This document shows, in pieces, positions 52,996-60,740 of a DNA stretch of 64,000 nt; within the stretch, counting starts at the first letter, position 1, and each line of letters begins with the position of its first letter. Under the pieces are notes generated by a model that did not search any database, had not been told where the DNA came from, and saw only the letters and a list, made by a program, of their open reading frames with translations. The DNA comes from Streptomyces sp. NBC_01276 (GTDB lineage Bacteria > Actinomycetota > Actinomycetes > Streptomycetales > Streptomycetaceae). Made by a program: the position numbers and the translations under genes. Location of the stretch: contig NZ_CP108442.1 in the NCBI RefSeq assembly GCF_041435355.1, forward strand, positions 2,666,001 to 2,730,000, in the 5' to 3' direction.

Positions 52996-53853
52996 ATGAG
53001 CAAGCCGCCGCGCCTCACCCTGCCGCCCGCCGCCCGCGCGTACCGCCTGACGACCGCCCGCGGCGAGTTCGCCGTGCACGAGGCCGGTGAGCCCCTGCGC
53101 GGCACCGTCCTCCTGCTCCCCGGGTTCACCGGCAGCAAGGAGGACTTCATCGCCCTGCTGGAGCCCCTGGCCGTGGCCGGCTACCGGGTCGTCGCCGTCG
53201 ACGGGCGCGGCCAGTACCAGAGCCCCGGGCCGCGCGAGGAGTCCGCGTACGGGCTGGAGGAGCTGGGCCGGGACGTGCTGGCGCAGGCCGCGGCGCTCGG
53301 CGGTGGGCCGCTGCACCTGGTCGGCCACTCCCTGGGCGGGCTCGTCGCCCGCGCGGCGGTGCTGCGCGACGCCTCCCCCTTCGCCTCCCTCACGCTGATG
53401 AGCAGCGGGCCGGGGGCGATCGCCGAGGAGCAGCGGGCGCGCACGAAGCTGCTGGTCGCGGCTCTGGAGGCGATGCGGGAGGACATGCCGGGGGTGTGGG
53501 AGGCGATGCGGGCCCACGATCCCGAGGACGCGGTCCCCGATGCCCCTGAGCTGGCGGAGTTCCTGCGCGAGCGCTGGCTGGGCACCGTGCCGGAGCAGCT
53601 GATCGGCACGGGGCGGGTGCTGGTCTCGGAGCCGGACCGGGTGGCGGAGCTGGCGGCGGTGCCGCTGCCGAAGCTGGTGCTGTCGGGGACGGTCGACTAC
53701 GCCTGGCCGGTGCCGCTGATGGACGAGATGGCCGTCCGGCTGGGCGCTTCCCGGGTCCTGGTGGAGGCCGCCGAGCACTCGCCGAACGCCGAGAACCCCC
53801 AGGTCACAGCCGATTCTCTAGTGATCTTTTGGCGATCCTTGAGCGCTCGGTAG
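52996..53853 (+). CDS. alpha/beta hydrolase
   Basis: 285 residues. ATG 52996 lies 7 nt after a -10-like TAACCT (52983-52988) with no ribosome site, so it is probably leaderless. Motifs: LLLPGFTGSKEDF, VDGRGQYQSPGP, nucleophile elbow GHSLGG (Ser about 115), LVLSGTVDYAWPVPLM (acid) and AAEHSPNAENP (His). Substrate unknown. It is not related to the 46701-47681 hydrolase beyond the fold. Confidence 0.88.
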   Translation: MSKPPRLTLPPAARAYRLTTARGEFAVHEAGEPLRGTVLLLPGFTGSKEDFIALLEPLAVAGYRVVAVDGRGQYQSPGPREESAYGLEELGRDVLAQAAALGGGPLHLVGHSLGGLVARAAVLRDASPFASLTLMSSGPGAIAEEQRARTKLLVAALEAMREDMPGVWEAMRAHDPEDAVPDAPELAEFLRERWLGTVPEQLIGTGRVLVSEPDRVAELAAVPLPKLVLSGTVDYAWPVPLMDEMAVRLGASRVLVEAAEHSPNAENPQVTADSLVIFWRSLSAR

Positions 53854-53856
53854 TTA

Positions 53857-53879
53857 GCTAAGGAAAAAATTTCCTTAGC
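53857..53879. promoter_or_regulatory. AT-rich perfect palindrome
   Basis: gctaaggaaa / tttccttagc, perfect 10-bp arms around AAA, 4 nt after the hydrolase stop and 70 nt before the 50-residue protein. AT-rich in a GC-rich region, so more likely an operator or promoter element than a terminator. Confidence 0.5.
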
Positions 53880-53948
53880 GTAGGGAATGTTTCTGGTGCG
53901 CCGCCCGTTGAACCCTTCGCAAGGAGAACACCGACGAAGGGAGAAGCC

Positions 53949-54101
53949 ATGCGCTTCGAGATTCTGCGCCTGAACGACGTCGACGGGTCCGCCGTGGACA
54001 GCACCGTCGTGGACGCGGCCTCCGTCAACCGGATCGTGCAGCAGGCCGCCGCGGTGGGCCAGCGCATCCTCATCCGACCGGCCGAGACGGCGTCCTCCTG
54101 A
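53949..54101 (+). CDS. 50-residue conserved-looking small protein
   Basis: Short ORF, ATG 53949 with GGGAG 5 nt upstream: MRFEILRLNDVDGSAVDS at the start and IVQQAAAVGQRILIRPAE near the end. The codon use is as GC-biased as its neighbours. The hydrophobic/charged pattern suggests a folded strand-helix-strand. I recognise it only as a streptomycete type; function unknown. It lies between the AT-rich palindrome and a terminator, as a single transcription unit. Confidence 0.7.
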   Translation: MRFEILRLNDVDGSAVDSTVVDAASVNRIVQQAAAVGQRILIRPAETASS

Positions 54102-54113
54102 TGCTTCCGAAGA

Positions 54114-54143
54114 CGCCCCCGCACCGAGGACGGTGCGGGGGCG
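54114..54143. terminator. hairpin between the small gene and marC
   Basis: 12-bp arms cgcccccgcacc / ggtgcgggggcg with a 6-nt loop in the convergent gap. Confidence 0.8.
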
Positions 54144-54156
54144 TTCGCATGCGGTC

Positions 54157-54762
54157 TCAGGCTCCGTGGACGACCTGGAGCACGCCGTTGATGATCTGCT
54201 GGACGGCGATGGCCGACAGCATCATGCCCGCGAGGCGGGTGACCAGGACGACGCCGCCGTCCTTGATGATCCGGATGATCACGAGCGAGTAGCGCATGGT
54301 CAGCCACAGCACCACGTGCATGGCGATGATCGCGCACCACACGGAGACCTGGCCGGTGAACCCGTCGGCCTTCTGCACGGCCAGGATCACGGACACGATC
54401 GCACCGGGACCGGCCAGCAGCGGCATGCCCAGCGGGACGAGGGCGACGTTGACGTCCTTGGTCTGCTTGGGCTCGTCCGTCTTGCCCGTGAGCAGGTCGA
54501 GCGCGATGAGCAGGAGCAGCAGACCGCCCGCGATCATCAGCGCCGGGACGGAGACGTGCAGGTAGTCCAGGATCTGCTGGCCGCAGACGCCGAAGACGGC
54601 GATGACCCCGAAGGCCACGCAGACGGCCTGCCAGGCCATGCGGCGCTGGACCTTGGCGGCGCGCCCCGAGGTCAGGGCGAGGAAGATCGGCGTGATCCCC
54701 GGGGGGTCCATAATCACAAAAAGCGTGAGAAAAAGGGATCCGAAGACGGCGAAATCAAACAC
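54157..54762 (-). CDS. MarC family integral membrane protein
   Basis: 201 residues with six membrane helices. GTG 54762 has AAGG about 9 nt upstream. MarC features are FLTLFVIMDPPGITPIFLALT at the N terminus and PLGMPLLAGPGAIVSVIL in the middle; the C terminus is RLAGMMLSAIAVQQIINGV. The family was once linked to multiple antibiotic resistance, but the role is unproven. It precedes the PHP gene by 63 bp on the same strand but is transcribed after it. Confidence 0.92.
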   Translation of the reverse strand: MFDFAVFGSLFLTLFVIMDPPGITPIFLALTSGRAAKVQRRMAWQAVCVAFGVIAVFGVCGQQILDYLHVSVPALMIAGGLLLLLIALDLLTGKTDEPKQTKDVNVALVPLGMPLLAGPGAIVSVILAVQKADGFTGQVSVWCAIIAMHVVLWLTMRYSLVIIRIIKDGGVVLVTRLAGMMLSAIAVQQIINGVLQVVHGA

Positions 54763-54825
54763 AGTGATGCCTTGCAGGTGAGGGGTGTTACGAGAAGAGG
54801 GTGTGGGGAGGGGGCCGCGCGCCGC

Positions 54826-55695
54826 TCAGGCGCGGGCCGCGGATCCGCCGGCGCCCGGAACGGGGAAGGCCCCGGTGGCGCGGCGCGTGATCTCGCCGTA
54901 GATCTCGGGGTCGGTCGTGTACTCCCCGAGGCGGCAGGTCTTGCGGCTGCCGTGGTAGTCGCTGGACCCGGTGGTCAGCAGGCCGAGGTCGGCCGCGAGG
55001 CCGCGCAGCCGGTCGCGGGTGGCGTCGTCGTGGTCCATGTGGTCCACCTCGATGCCGTCCAGACCGGCGGCCGCGAGGGCGGCGATCGCCGACTCGGGCA
55101 CGCACTCGCCGCGCTTGACGGCGGCGGGGTGCGCGAAGACGGTGACCCCGCCGGCCGCCTTGACCAGGCGGATGGCGTCGAAGGGGTCGAGCTCGTGCTT
55201 CTCGGCGTAGGCGCGGCCGCCGTCGGCGAGCCAGTCCGCGGTGAACGCGTCGGAGACGGTGGGCACCACGCCGAGCTCGACCATGGCGGTGGCTATGTGC
55301 GGGCGCCCCACGGAGCCGGCACCGGCGATCCGGGCCACCTGCTCCCAGGTGACGTCCACGCCGAGCGCCCGGAGCTTGCCGACCATGGCCTGCGCGCGGG
55401 GGGTGCGGTCGTCGCGCACGAGCTCGCGCTCACGGGAGAGTTCGGGCTCCTGCGGGTCGAAGAGGTACGCGAGCATGTGCATCCCGACCCCGTCGAGACG
55501 GCAGGACAACTCGGCGCCGGTCACGAGGGTGAGACCGGGCGGCAGGGCCGCGAGGGCCTCGGCGTATCCCCCGACGGTGTCGTGATCGGTCAGCGCGACG
55601 ACGTCCAGCCCGGCCGCGGCGGCGTTGGCGACCAGCTCGGCGGGGGTGTCGGTGCCGTCGGAGGCCGTGGAGTGGGTGTGCAGGTCGATGCGCAC
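54826..55695 (-). CDS. PHP-domain phosphoesterase
   Basis: 289 residues, GTG 55695 with GGAG 7 nt upstream. The PHP metal site is clear: DLHTHSTASDGT, LTDHDTVGGY, GAELSC, VFAHPAAVKRGE and SSDYHG. Related enzymes hydrolyse 3'-phosphoadenosine phosphates or short RNA/DNA ends (RNase AM, YciV). It probably shares a transcript with marC. A 571-bp repeat-rich region lies upstream. Confidence 0.9.
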   Translation of the reverse strand: MRIDLHTHSTASDGTDTPAELVANAAAAGLDVVALTDHDTVGGYAEALAALPPGLTLVTGAELSCRLDGVGMHMLAYLFDPQEPELSRERELVRDDRTPRAQAMVGKLRALGVDVTWEQVARIAGAGSVGRPHIATAMVELGVVPTVSDAFTADWLADGGRAYAEKHELDPFDAIRLVKAAGGVTVFAHPAAVKRGECVPESAIAALAAAGLDGIEVDHMDHDDATRDRLRGLAADLGLLTTGSSDYHGSRKTCRLGEYTTDPEIYGEITRRATGAFPVPGAGGSAARA

Positions 55696-55776
55696 AGCCG
55701 AGCTCCAGGGTTTTGACGGACGGGGACACTCCAGGGTACCCGTGCCCTGGCCGGGCGGTGTCCGGTGGCTCTGGCC

Positions 55777-55848
55777 GGTCCCGTACCGGGTGCCGGTCCC
55801 GTACCGGGTGCGGGTCCCGTACCGGGTGCGGGTCCCGTGGCCGCTGCC
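55777..55848. repeat. 18-bp tandem repeat (4 units)
   Basis: Three nearly identical units of ggtcccgtaccgggtgcg and one degenerate unit. Each unit holds the palindrome cccgtaccggg. Confidence 0.8.
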
Positions 55849-55886
55849 CTGGTCGGGCGGTGCCGGTCCCGTGCCGGGTGCGGGTG

Positions 55887-56156
55887 GGTGGCCGCTGCGC
55901 GGGGCTGTCCCCTACCCGCCCTTCCACCGTTCCCCGGGCTCCGCCCGGACCCTTCGGGGGCTCCGCCCCCGGACCCCCGCGCCTCAAACGCCGGCGGGGC
56001 TGGATATGCCCTGCGGGCATCCAGCCCCGCCGGCGTTTGAGGCGCGGGCGCGGAGCGCCGTGTCGGGAACCGCGCCCGGGTTCTTCAGCCGCGCCGGCGT
56101 CTGAGGCGGGAACGGTGGAAGGGTGGGTAGGGGACAGGCCCCGCGCAGCGGCCACC
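55887..56156. repeat. nested long inverted repeat (MITE/REP-like element)
   Basis: Outer arms of 48 and 49 bp (one mismatch, one indel) enclose a perfect 30-bp inverted repeat with a 13-nt loop. The inner unit, with caaacgccggcggggctgg, resembles a short palindromic element scattered through Streptomyces intergenic DNA. A target-site duplication is not evident to me. Confidence 0.75.
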
Positions 56157-56266
56157 GGGCCGCGGACGACAGCCCGGCACCGGCCACGGGCCGCGGCCCC
56201 GCCCGGCCAGGGCAGCGGCACGGGGCCGGAGAGGCCCCCCAGGGCCGAGACGCGCGAGCGGCGCGT

Positions 56267-56905
56267 TCAGGAAAGAATGCGGGGCGTCAGGGCTCCGCAC
56301 GGCAGGAGTTCGACCTCGGAGCCCGCGTCGCGGAGGTCGGTGAGGACGAGTTCGTCGTACATGAGGAGTCCCGACTGCTCCGGCCAGACGATGGCCCACA
56401 GCCACAGCCCCCGCGCCTCGCCCGCGAACACCGCCCGGTCGTCCGGCGCCCCGCTGACGTGCCACAGCGGCGTCGGCCGCCCCGCGGCGACGACCTTGGT
56501 GTGCGGCGGGGCGGAGACCTTCATGTACGGGCCCGGGTCGGGGGCGTCGATGCCCGCGAAGCGGGAGCCCAGCCCCACGCCCAGTTCCTCCGCGATCAGC
56601 AGCAGCTCGCCGATGCCGCCCAGCGGCCCCGGCCCGGAGCAGGCCACGGCGGTGGCCCGGCCCCCGCTGCGGTCGTCACCGGCGGTCGCGACCCCGGTGA
56701 AGAGCCACCCCACGGGCAGTGGCCACGGCATCCAGACGGGCACCTGGGCCCGGTTCACCACCACGCCGAGACCCTCGACGCTCGGTGGGATGACAGGCTG
56801 CAGCGGATGGACGGCGCCGTGCACCGCGCACTGCCAGGAGTCGGCGAAAAGACCGGGCGCTCGGACCCGGCCACCGCACTTCGGGCAACTCGGTTCGCCC
56901 CTCAT
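56267..56905 (-). CDS. DUF6758 family protein
   Basis: 212 residues, ATG 56905 with GGAG about 10 nt upstream. It opens with a zinc-ribbon-like PSCPKCGGRVRAPGLFADSWQCAVHG (Cys pairs and His), followed by VHPLQPVIPPSVEGLGVVV and an alpha/beta part ending LTPRILS. A streptomycete family with no known role. It lies beside the SUFU-domain gene on the same strand, 83 bp after it. Confidence 0.8.
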   Translation of the reverse strand: MRGEPSCPKCGGRVRAPGLFADSWQCAVHGAVHPLQPVIPPSVEGLGVVVNRAQVPVWMPWPLPVGWLFTGVATAGDDRSGGRATAVACSGPGPLGGIGELLLIAEELGVGLGSRFAGIDAPDPGPYMKVSAPPHTKVVAAGRPTPLWHVSGAPDDRAVFAGEARGLWLWAIVWPEQSGLLMYDELVLTDLRDAGSEVELLPCGALTPRILS

Positions 56906-56988
56906 AAGAAGCACGCTCCTCCCCGCCCGGCGCGCCGTCAAGGCACGATCACCCGTCCGGATGTCATCCGTACCCGCGGGCGCGCCGG

Positions 56989-57573
56989 TCAGTCCAGTGC
57001 GACGGCCGTACGCAGAGGGTCCCGCAGATCGGTGCCGCGCGCGAGCCAGCGCTCCTGGAGGGCCGCCGCGCCGTGCACCCGCTTCCAGGCGGCCTCGTTC
57101 GCCGTCATGGGGAGGAGGGGGAGGAAGCGGACGGGGTCCATGGGCTCGTCCAGTTCGAGGTCCTCGACGAGTCCGCCCGGCTCCGCGACGAGGACCGAGC
57201 TGAACGCGGCCCCCTCCCACAGCGGTTCGCCCACGTCCAGGGAGGCGCCGGGGGCCACGATCAGCCCCTCCACCATCGGGGAGGCCGCCAGGACCGCGAG
57301 CGGGCGCAGGAGTTTGTCGGTCGGGGCCAGGCCCGCCCGTACGGTGAGCACCAGCTCGGCGCGCGGGCCGCGCACCGGGTCGGCGACCACGGCGGTCGGG
57401 TCGGTCATCGGGTGTGCGGACATCCCGAGGGTCGCGTACCGGACGAGGTCGCCCTCGGCGAAGCGGAGTACCTCGATGCGATCGGTGCCCAGGAAGGTGA
57501 CGGCGGCGCGGGCGTCGGGTTCGCCGAACGCGTTGCGCAGCCGGGCCTCGACGAGGGCCAGAATTTCTGCCAT
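56989..57573 (-). CDS. suppressor-of-fused (SUFU) domain protein
   Basis: 194 residues. ATG 57573 has a -10-like TATGCT (57580-57585) 6 nt upstream, so it is probably leaderless. SUFU marks: ILALVEARLRNAFGEPDAR, RYATLGMSAHPM, ELVLTVRAG and FLPLLPMTANEAAWKRVHG. In animals SUFU binds GLI; bacterial members are linked to toxin immunity or are of unknown role. It may be co-transcribed with the DUF6758 gene downstream. Confidence 0.88.
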   Translation of the reverse strand: MAEILALVEARLRNAFGEPDARAAVTFLGTDRIEVLRFAEGDLVRYATLGMSAHPMTDPTAVVADPVRGPRAELVLTVRAGLAPTDKLLRPLAVLAASPMVEGLIVAPGASLDVGEPLWEGAAFSSVLVAEPGGLVEDLELDEPMDPVRFLPLLPMTANEAAWKRVHGAAALQERWLARGTDLRDPLRTAVALD

Positions 57574-57947
57574 GGAGCGAGCATAGAACTCCTATCCCCC
57601 GGGTAAAGGGCGGGTCTTGACCATCCGTCGGCTGATAGTGTTGACAGCTGGTCGGGGCCGCACGCAGAAGCGTTGTTTCGGTGCTCCGGCGACAGGACGT
57701 CCCTCACGGGGGACCGGCCGGAGGAGGTGGGGCTGCGATGGATCGAAGTCGATCGTGCAGTACCGATCGCTCTTCCGCTTCTATGCAGGGCGCGTCCCGC
57801 CCCTTTTGATCTTCTGATCAGCAGAAGAGCGACGGCAGAACTTCTGTCCTCCGTCCTGTTTCCCTCCGTCCGCCCGGGTCTGCCCGCCCGCGCCCGGAGG
57901 GCCTCCCACCCGTACGGTCCGCAGCCGTGCGCGCGAAGGAGCCTGCC
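57574..57947 (+). promoter_or_regulatory. 374-bp region upstream of corA
   Basis: It holds the SUFU promoter on the minus strand and the corA promoter and leader on the plus strand. Two -35-like TTGAC elements (57617-57622, 57641-57646) occur without a clear -10. No coding ORF is supported. I could not recognise an M-box; the sequence is not enough to exclude another RNA element. Confidence 0.4.
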
Positions 57948-59072
57948 ATGTCGATGCTGCCCTACCTCCGTGCCGCCGTCCGTCCGGCCCTGCGCCGGTC
58001 CACGCCCGTCCAGCCCGGCTACGACGCCACCCGCGACCCCTCCGCCAGCAGTGCGGTGGTCGACTGCGCCGTGTACCGAGACGGCCGGCGCGACCCCCTG
58101 GAGCCGGGCCGCGGCTGTCTGACGCCGCGTGAGGCGATGCGCCGGGTCCGCGAGGGCGGCGGTTTCGCCTGGATCGGACTGCACGAGCCCACCGAGGCGG
58201 AGTTCGCGGGGATCGCCGCCACCTTCGGCCTGCACCCCCTGGCCGTGGAGGACGCGGTGCACGCGCACCAGCGGCCGAAGCTGGAGCGCTACGACGACAC
58301 GCTCTTCACCGTCTTCAAGACGATCCACTACGTGGAGCACGCCGAACTCACCGCCACGAGCGAGGTGGTGGAGACCGGCGAGGTCATGTGCTTCACCGGA
58401 CCCGACTTCGTCATCACCGTCCGGCACGGCGGCCAGGGGTCCCTGCGGAGCCTGCGCCACCGTCTCCAGGACGACCCGGAGCTGCTCTCGCGGGGCCCGT
58501 CGGCCGTGCTCCACTCGATCGCCGACCACGTGGTCGACGGCTACATCGCGGTGGCGGCGGCGGTCCAGGACGACATCGACGAGGTGGAGAGCGCGGTCTT
58601 CGCCGCCCCCGCCAAGGGCGTCAGCCGGGGCGGCGACGCGGGCCGGATCTACCAGCTCAAGCGCGAGGTGCTGGAGTTCAAGCGGGCGGTCTCCCCGCTG
58701 CTGCGGCCGATGGAGCTGCTGAGCGAGAGGCCGATGCGGCTGGTGGACCCGGACATCCAGAAGTACTTCCGCGACGTGGCGGACCACCTCGCGCGGGTCC
58801 ACGAGCAGGTCATCGGGTTCGACGAGCTGCTGAACTCGATCCTCCAGGCGAACCTGGCGCAGGCCTCCGTCGCCCAGAACGAGGACATGCGCAAGATCAC
58901 CTCGTGGGCGGCGATCATCGCCGTGCCGACGATGATCTGCGGGGTGTACGGGATGAACTTCGAGCACATGCCGGAGCTGCACTGGCGCTACGGATACCCG
59001 ATGGTGATGGTCGCGATCGTCGGCAGCTGCTTCGCCATCCACCGGACACTCCGCCGCAACGGCTGGCTGTAG
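57948..59072 (+). CDS. corA: CorA family magnesium/cobalt transporter
   Basis: 374 residues, ATG 57948 with GAAGGAG 7 nt upstream. The N-terminal cytosolic domain (FAWIGLHEPTEAEFAGIAATFGLHPLAVEDAVH) and the long helix precede two C-terminal membrane helices. The selectivity motif YGMNFEHMPEL (GMN about residue 334) is intact, so it should conduct Mg2+ (or Co2+/Ni2+). A membrane-embedded pentamer is expected. The next gene starts 32 bp later, with its own -10. Confidence 0.95.
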   Translation: MSMLPYLRAAVRPALRRSTPVQPGYDATRDPSASSAVVDCAVYRDGRRDPLEPGRGCLTPREAMRRVREGGGFAWIGLHEPTEAEFAGIAATFGLHPLAVEDAVHAHQRPKLERYDDTLFTVFKTIHYVEHAELTATSEVVETGEVMCFTGPDFVITVRHGGQGSLRSLRHRLQDDPELLSRGPSAVLHSIADHVVDGYIAVAAAVQDDIDEVESAVFAAPAKGVSRGGDAGRIYQLKREVLEFKRAVSPLLRPMELLSERPMRLVDPDIQKYFRDVADHLARVHEQVIGFDELLNSILQANLAQASVAQNEDMRKITSWAAIIAVPTMICGVYGMNFEHMPELHWRYGYPMVMVAIVGSCFAIHRTLRRNGWL

Positions 59073-59104
59073 GCACCCCGGGGCGGACCCCCTAACCTGT
59101 GCGC

Positions 59105-59617
59105 ATGACTCTCAGCGCACTCGACCTGGCCCTCGTCGAGGAGGCCTCCAAGAAGTCCGGCCTGATCTGGGTCCGCGGCGCGGGCGCCGACCGGGCCCTG
59201 TGGCACGCCTGGGTGGACGGCGCGGCGCACGTGCTCGGTGACGGCCCCGGCGAGCAGCCCTTCCCGGGTCTCACCGACGGCGCCGCCGCCGAGGTGACGG
59301 TGCGCAGCAAGGACAAGGGCGGCCGGCTCGTCGCCTGGACGGCGGCCGTACGGGAGCTCGTACCCGGCAGCACGTCGTGGGAGGCCGCCGTCGCCGAGCT
59401 GAAGGGCAAGCGGCTGAACGCGCCCGACTCGGAGCGGATGACCGAGCGCTGGGCCCGCGAGTGCCGGCTGCTGCGCCTGGAGCCCGTGGCCGTCGCCGAC
59501 GGGCTGCCCGACGGGTCGCTGGCCGCGGCTCCGCTGCCCTCCCCGGCGGTCACGCGCAGGCCCGTCCCGGCGGGGCTGCCGAAGCTGCTGCTGAAGCGGA
59601 AGAAGGCCAAGCGCTGA
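59105..59617 (+). CDS. hypothetical protein
   Basis: 170 residues, ATG 59105, with -10-like TAACCT (59093-59098) 6 nt upstream: probably leaderless. Content: MTLSALDLALVEEASKKSGLIWV, GEQPFPGLTDGAAAEVTVRSKDKGGRLVAWTAAV, a helical RMTERWARECRLLRLEP and a Lys-rich tail KLLLKRKKAKR. The strand pattern is reminiscent of a split-barrel fold, but I do not recognise the family. An 18-bp tandem repeat begins right after its stop. Confidence 0.75.
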   Translation: MTLSALDLALVEEASKKSGLIWVRGAGADRALWHAWVDGAAHVLGDGPGEQPFPGLTDGAAAEVTVRSKDKGGRLVAWTAAVRELVPGSTSWEAAVAELKGKRLNAPDSERMTERWARECRLLRLEPVAVADGLPDGSLAAAPLPSPAVTRRPVPAGLPKLLLKRKKAKR

Positions 59618-59618
59618 A

Positions 59619-59700
59619 GCGGGCCCGGTACTGAGGGCGGGCCCGGTACTGAGGGCGGGCCCGGTACTGAGGGCGGGCCCGGTACTGAGGGCGGGCTCAG
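59619..59700. repeat. 18-bp tandem repeat after the hypothetical gene
   Basis: Four perfect copies of gcgggcccggtactgagg (59619-59690) plus a partial fifth copy that enters the end of the convergent lipoprotein gene. Each unit holds an in-frame or out-of-frame TGA. Confidence 0.9.
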
Positions 59701-60572
59701 CCGGAGCCCGGGTCGGAGCCCTGGCCCGAGCCCTGGCTCTTCGTAGGGGACGGGGCGCCGCCGGTGCCGCTCGCGGTTCCCGAGCCCGAGCCGGTCCCCG
59801 AGCCGGTGCCCTTGCCCGTACCGGTTCCCGTGTCCTTGCCGTCCTTGGTGGTCGGCAGCTGCGAGCCGTAGTCCACGGTCTGGTCCTGCGTGGGCGCCTC
59901 CAGCGGGAAGGGCTTGCCCCATTCGGAGAGCTCCACCCGGCCCGCGCCGCCCGCGCGTTCCATCAGCAGCGGGTACGGGGTCCCCTCCAGGGACACCGTC
60001 AGCTTGCCGCTCTTGCCCGCGTCCGCCGAGATCGGCACCGCGCGGGTCTGCCCGACCGTGGTGTAGGCGCCCTTGGTGAGCTTGCCCTGCAGACCGAGCA
60101 GACCGTCCAGCAGCACGTGCATGTCGGTGAACCCGCGGAACTGCTTGTACGAGGGGTCGTTCTCGGGCACCTTGACGTACTTGTCGCCGAGCTTGCCCGC
60201 CGAGTCCGACTTCCCCCAGAAGGCCGCGCCGGCCTTCAGGTAGAGCTGCTCGCCGACCCGCAGCAGCTGGAAGGTGTCGTTCTTGGACTTCACCTCGCCG
60301 GAGCCGCCGTCGGCCTTCAGCCGCATGTCCACGGTGAAGGTCTTGCCCCCGGTGACCAGGCTCCCGGAGAGGTGCACCGAGGCCGCGGCGGTGGCGGCCG
60401 CCTTCGACTGGCCCTCGATCTTGTCCGCGCCGAGCTTGCCGATCCCGTTCGTGCCCTTGTCGGGGTCCTCCGCCTTGCCGCCGCAGCCCGTCGCGGTGAC
60501 GGCGAGACCCGCGCACAGGGCACCGGCGAAGGCGGCCCGGCGCAGTCGTGCGGCGGGGGTGTAGGGGGTCAC
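59697..60572 (-). CDS. LppX/LprAFG-type lipoprotein
   Basis: 291 residues, GTG 60572. A lipoprotein signal ends in Cys30 (LAVTATGC). The body (VHLSGSLVTGGKTFTVDMRLKADGGSGEVKS, FQLLRVGEQLYLKAGAAFW, GKLTVSLEGTPYPLLMER) fits the LppX/LprG half-barrel family, which in mycobacteria binds and carries lipids to the envelope. The C-terminal 40 residues are Gly/Thr/Ser low complexity (GTGTGKGTGSGTGSG). Divergent from the MgtE_N/CBS gene. Confidence 0.88.
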   Translation of the reverse strand: MTPYTPAARLRRAAFAGALCAGLAVTATGCGGKAEDPDKGTNGIGKLGADKIEGQSKAAATAAASVHLSGSLVTGGKTFTVDMRLKADGGSGEVKSKNDTFQLLRVGEQLYLKAGAAFWGKSDSAGKLGDKYVKVPENDPSYKQFRGFTDMHVLLDGLLGLQGKLTKGAYTTVGQTRAVPISADAGKSGKLTVSLEGTPYPLLMERAGGAGRVELSEWGKPFPLEAPTQDQTVDYGSQLPTTKDGKDTGTGTGKGTGSGTGSGSGTASGTGGAPSPTKSQGSGQGSDPGSG

Positions 60573-60740
60573 TGGCAGGTGCCTCTCCTCGGGGGTCTGC
60601 GGGCAGCAGGCAGCGTACCCGCCGCCGGGCGCACCCCCACGGGACCCCCGGGCGGACGGCCCCACCAGGACGCCTTCCTGCGGCACGGGCTAGCCTGAGG
60701 CACGGCAGGACCGGTGATGGACGCTCTAGGAGGCGCTCGG

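Larger units (their letters stand above)
55696..56266. other. 571-bp intergenic region with repeats and no gene
   Basis: Contains 18-bp tandem repeats (55777-55848), then a nested inverted repeat: outer arms 55887-55934 and 56108-56156 and an inner 30-bp stem 55976-56005 / 56019-56048. A third, diverged copy of the inner arm is at about 56080-56108. No ORF here has coding character. Confidence 0.8.

Noticed and set aside
55887..56156. Inverted repeat as a plain terminator
   Set aside because: Arms are up to 49 bp and nested, about 110 bp from the end of the upstream minus-strand gene, and flanked by tandem repeats; larger and more complex than any other terminator here.
57574..57947. M-box or ydaO riboswitch upstream of corA
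   Set aside because: I could not find the conserved sequence cores; only a search with covariance models could settle it.
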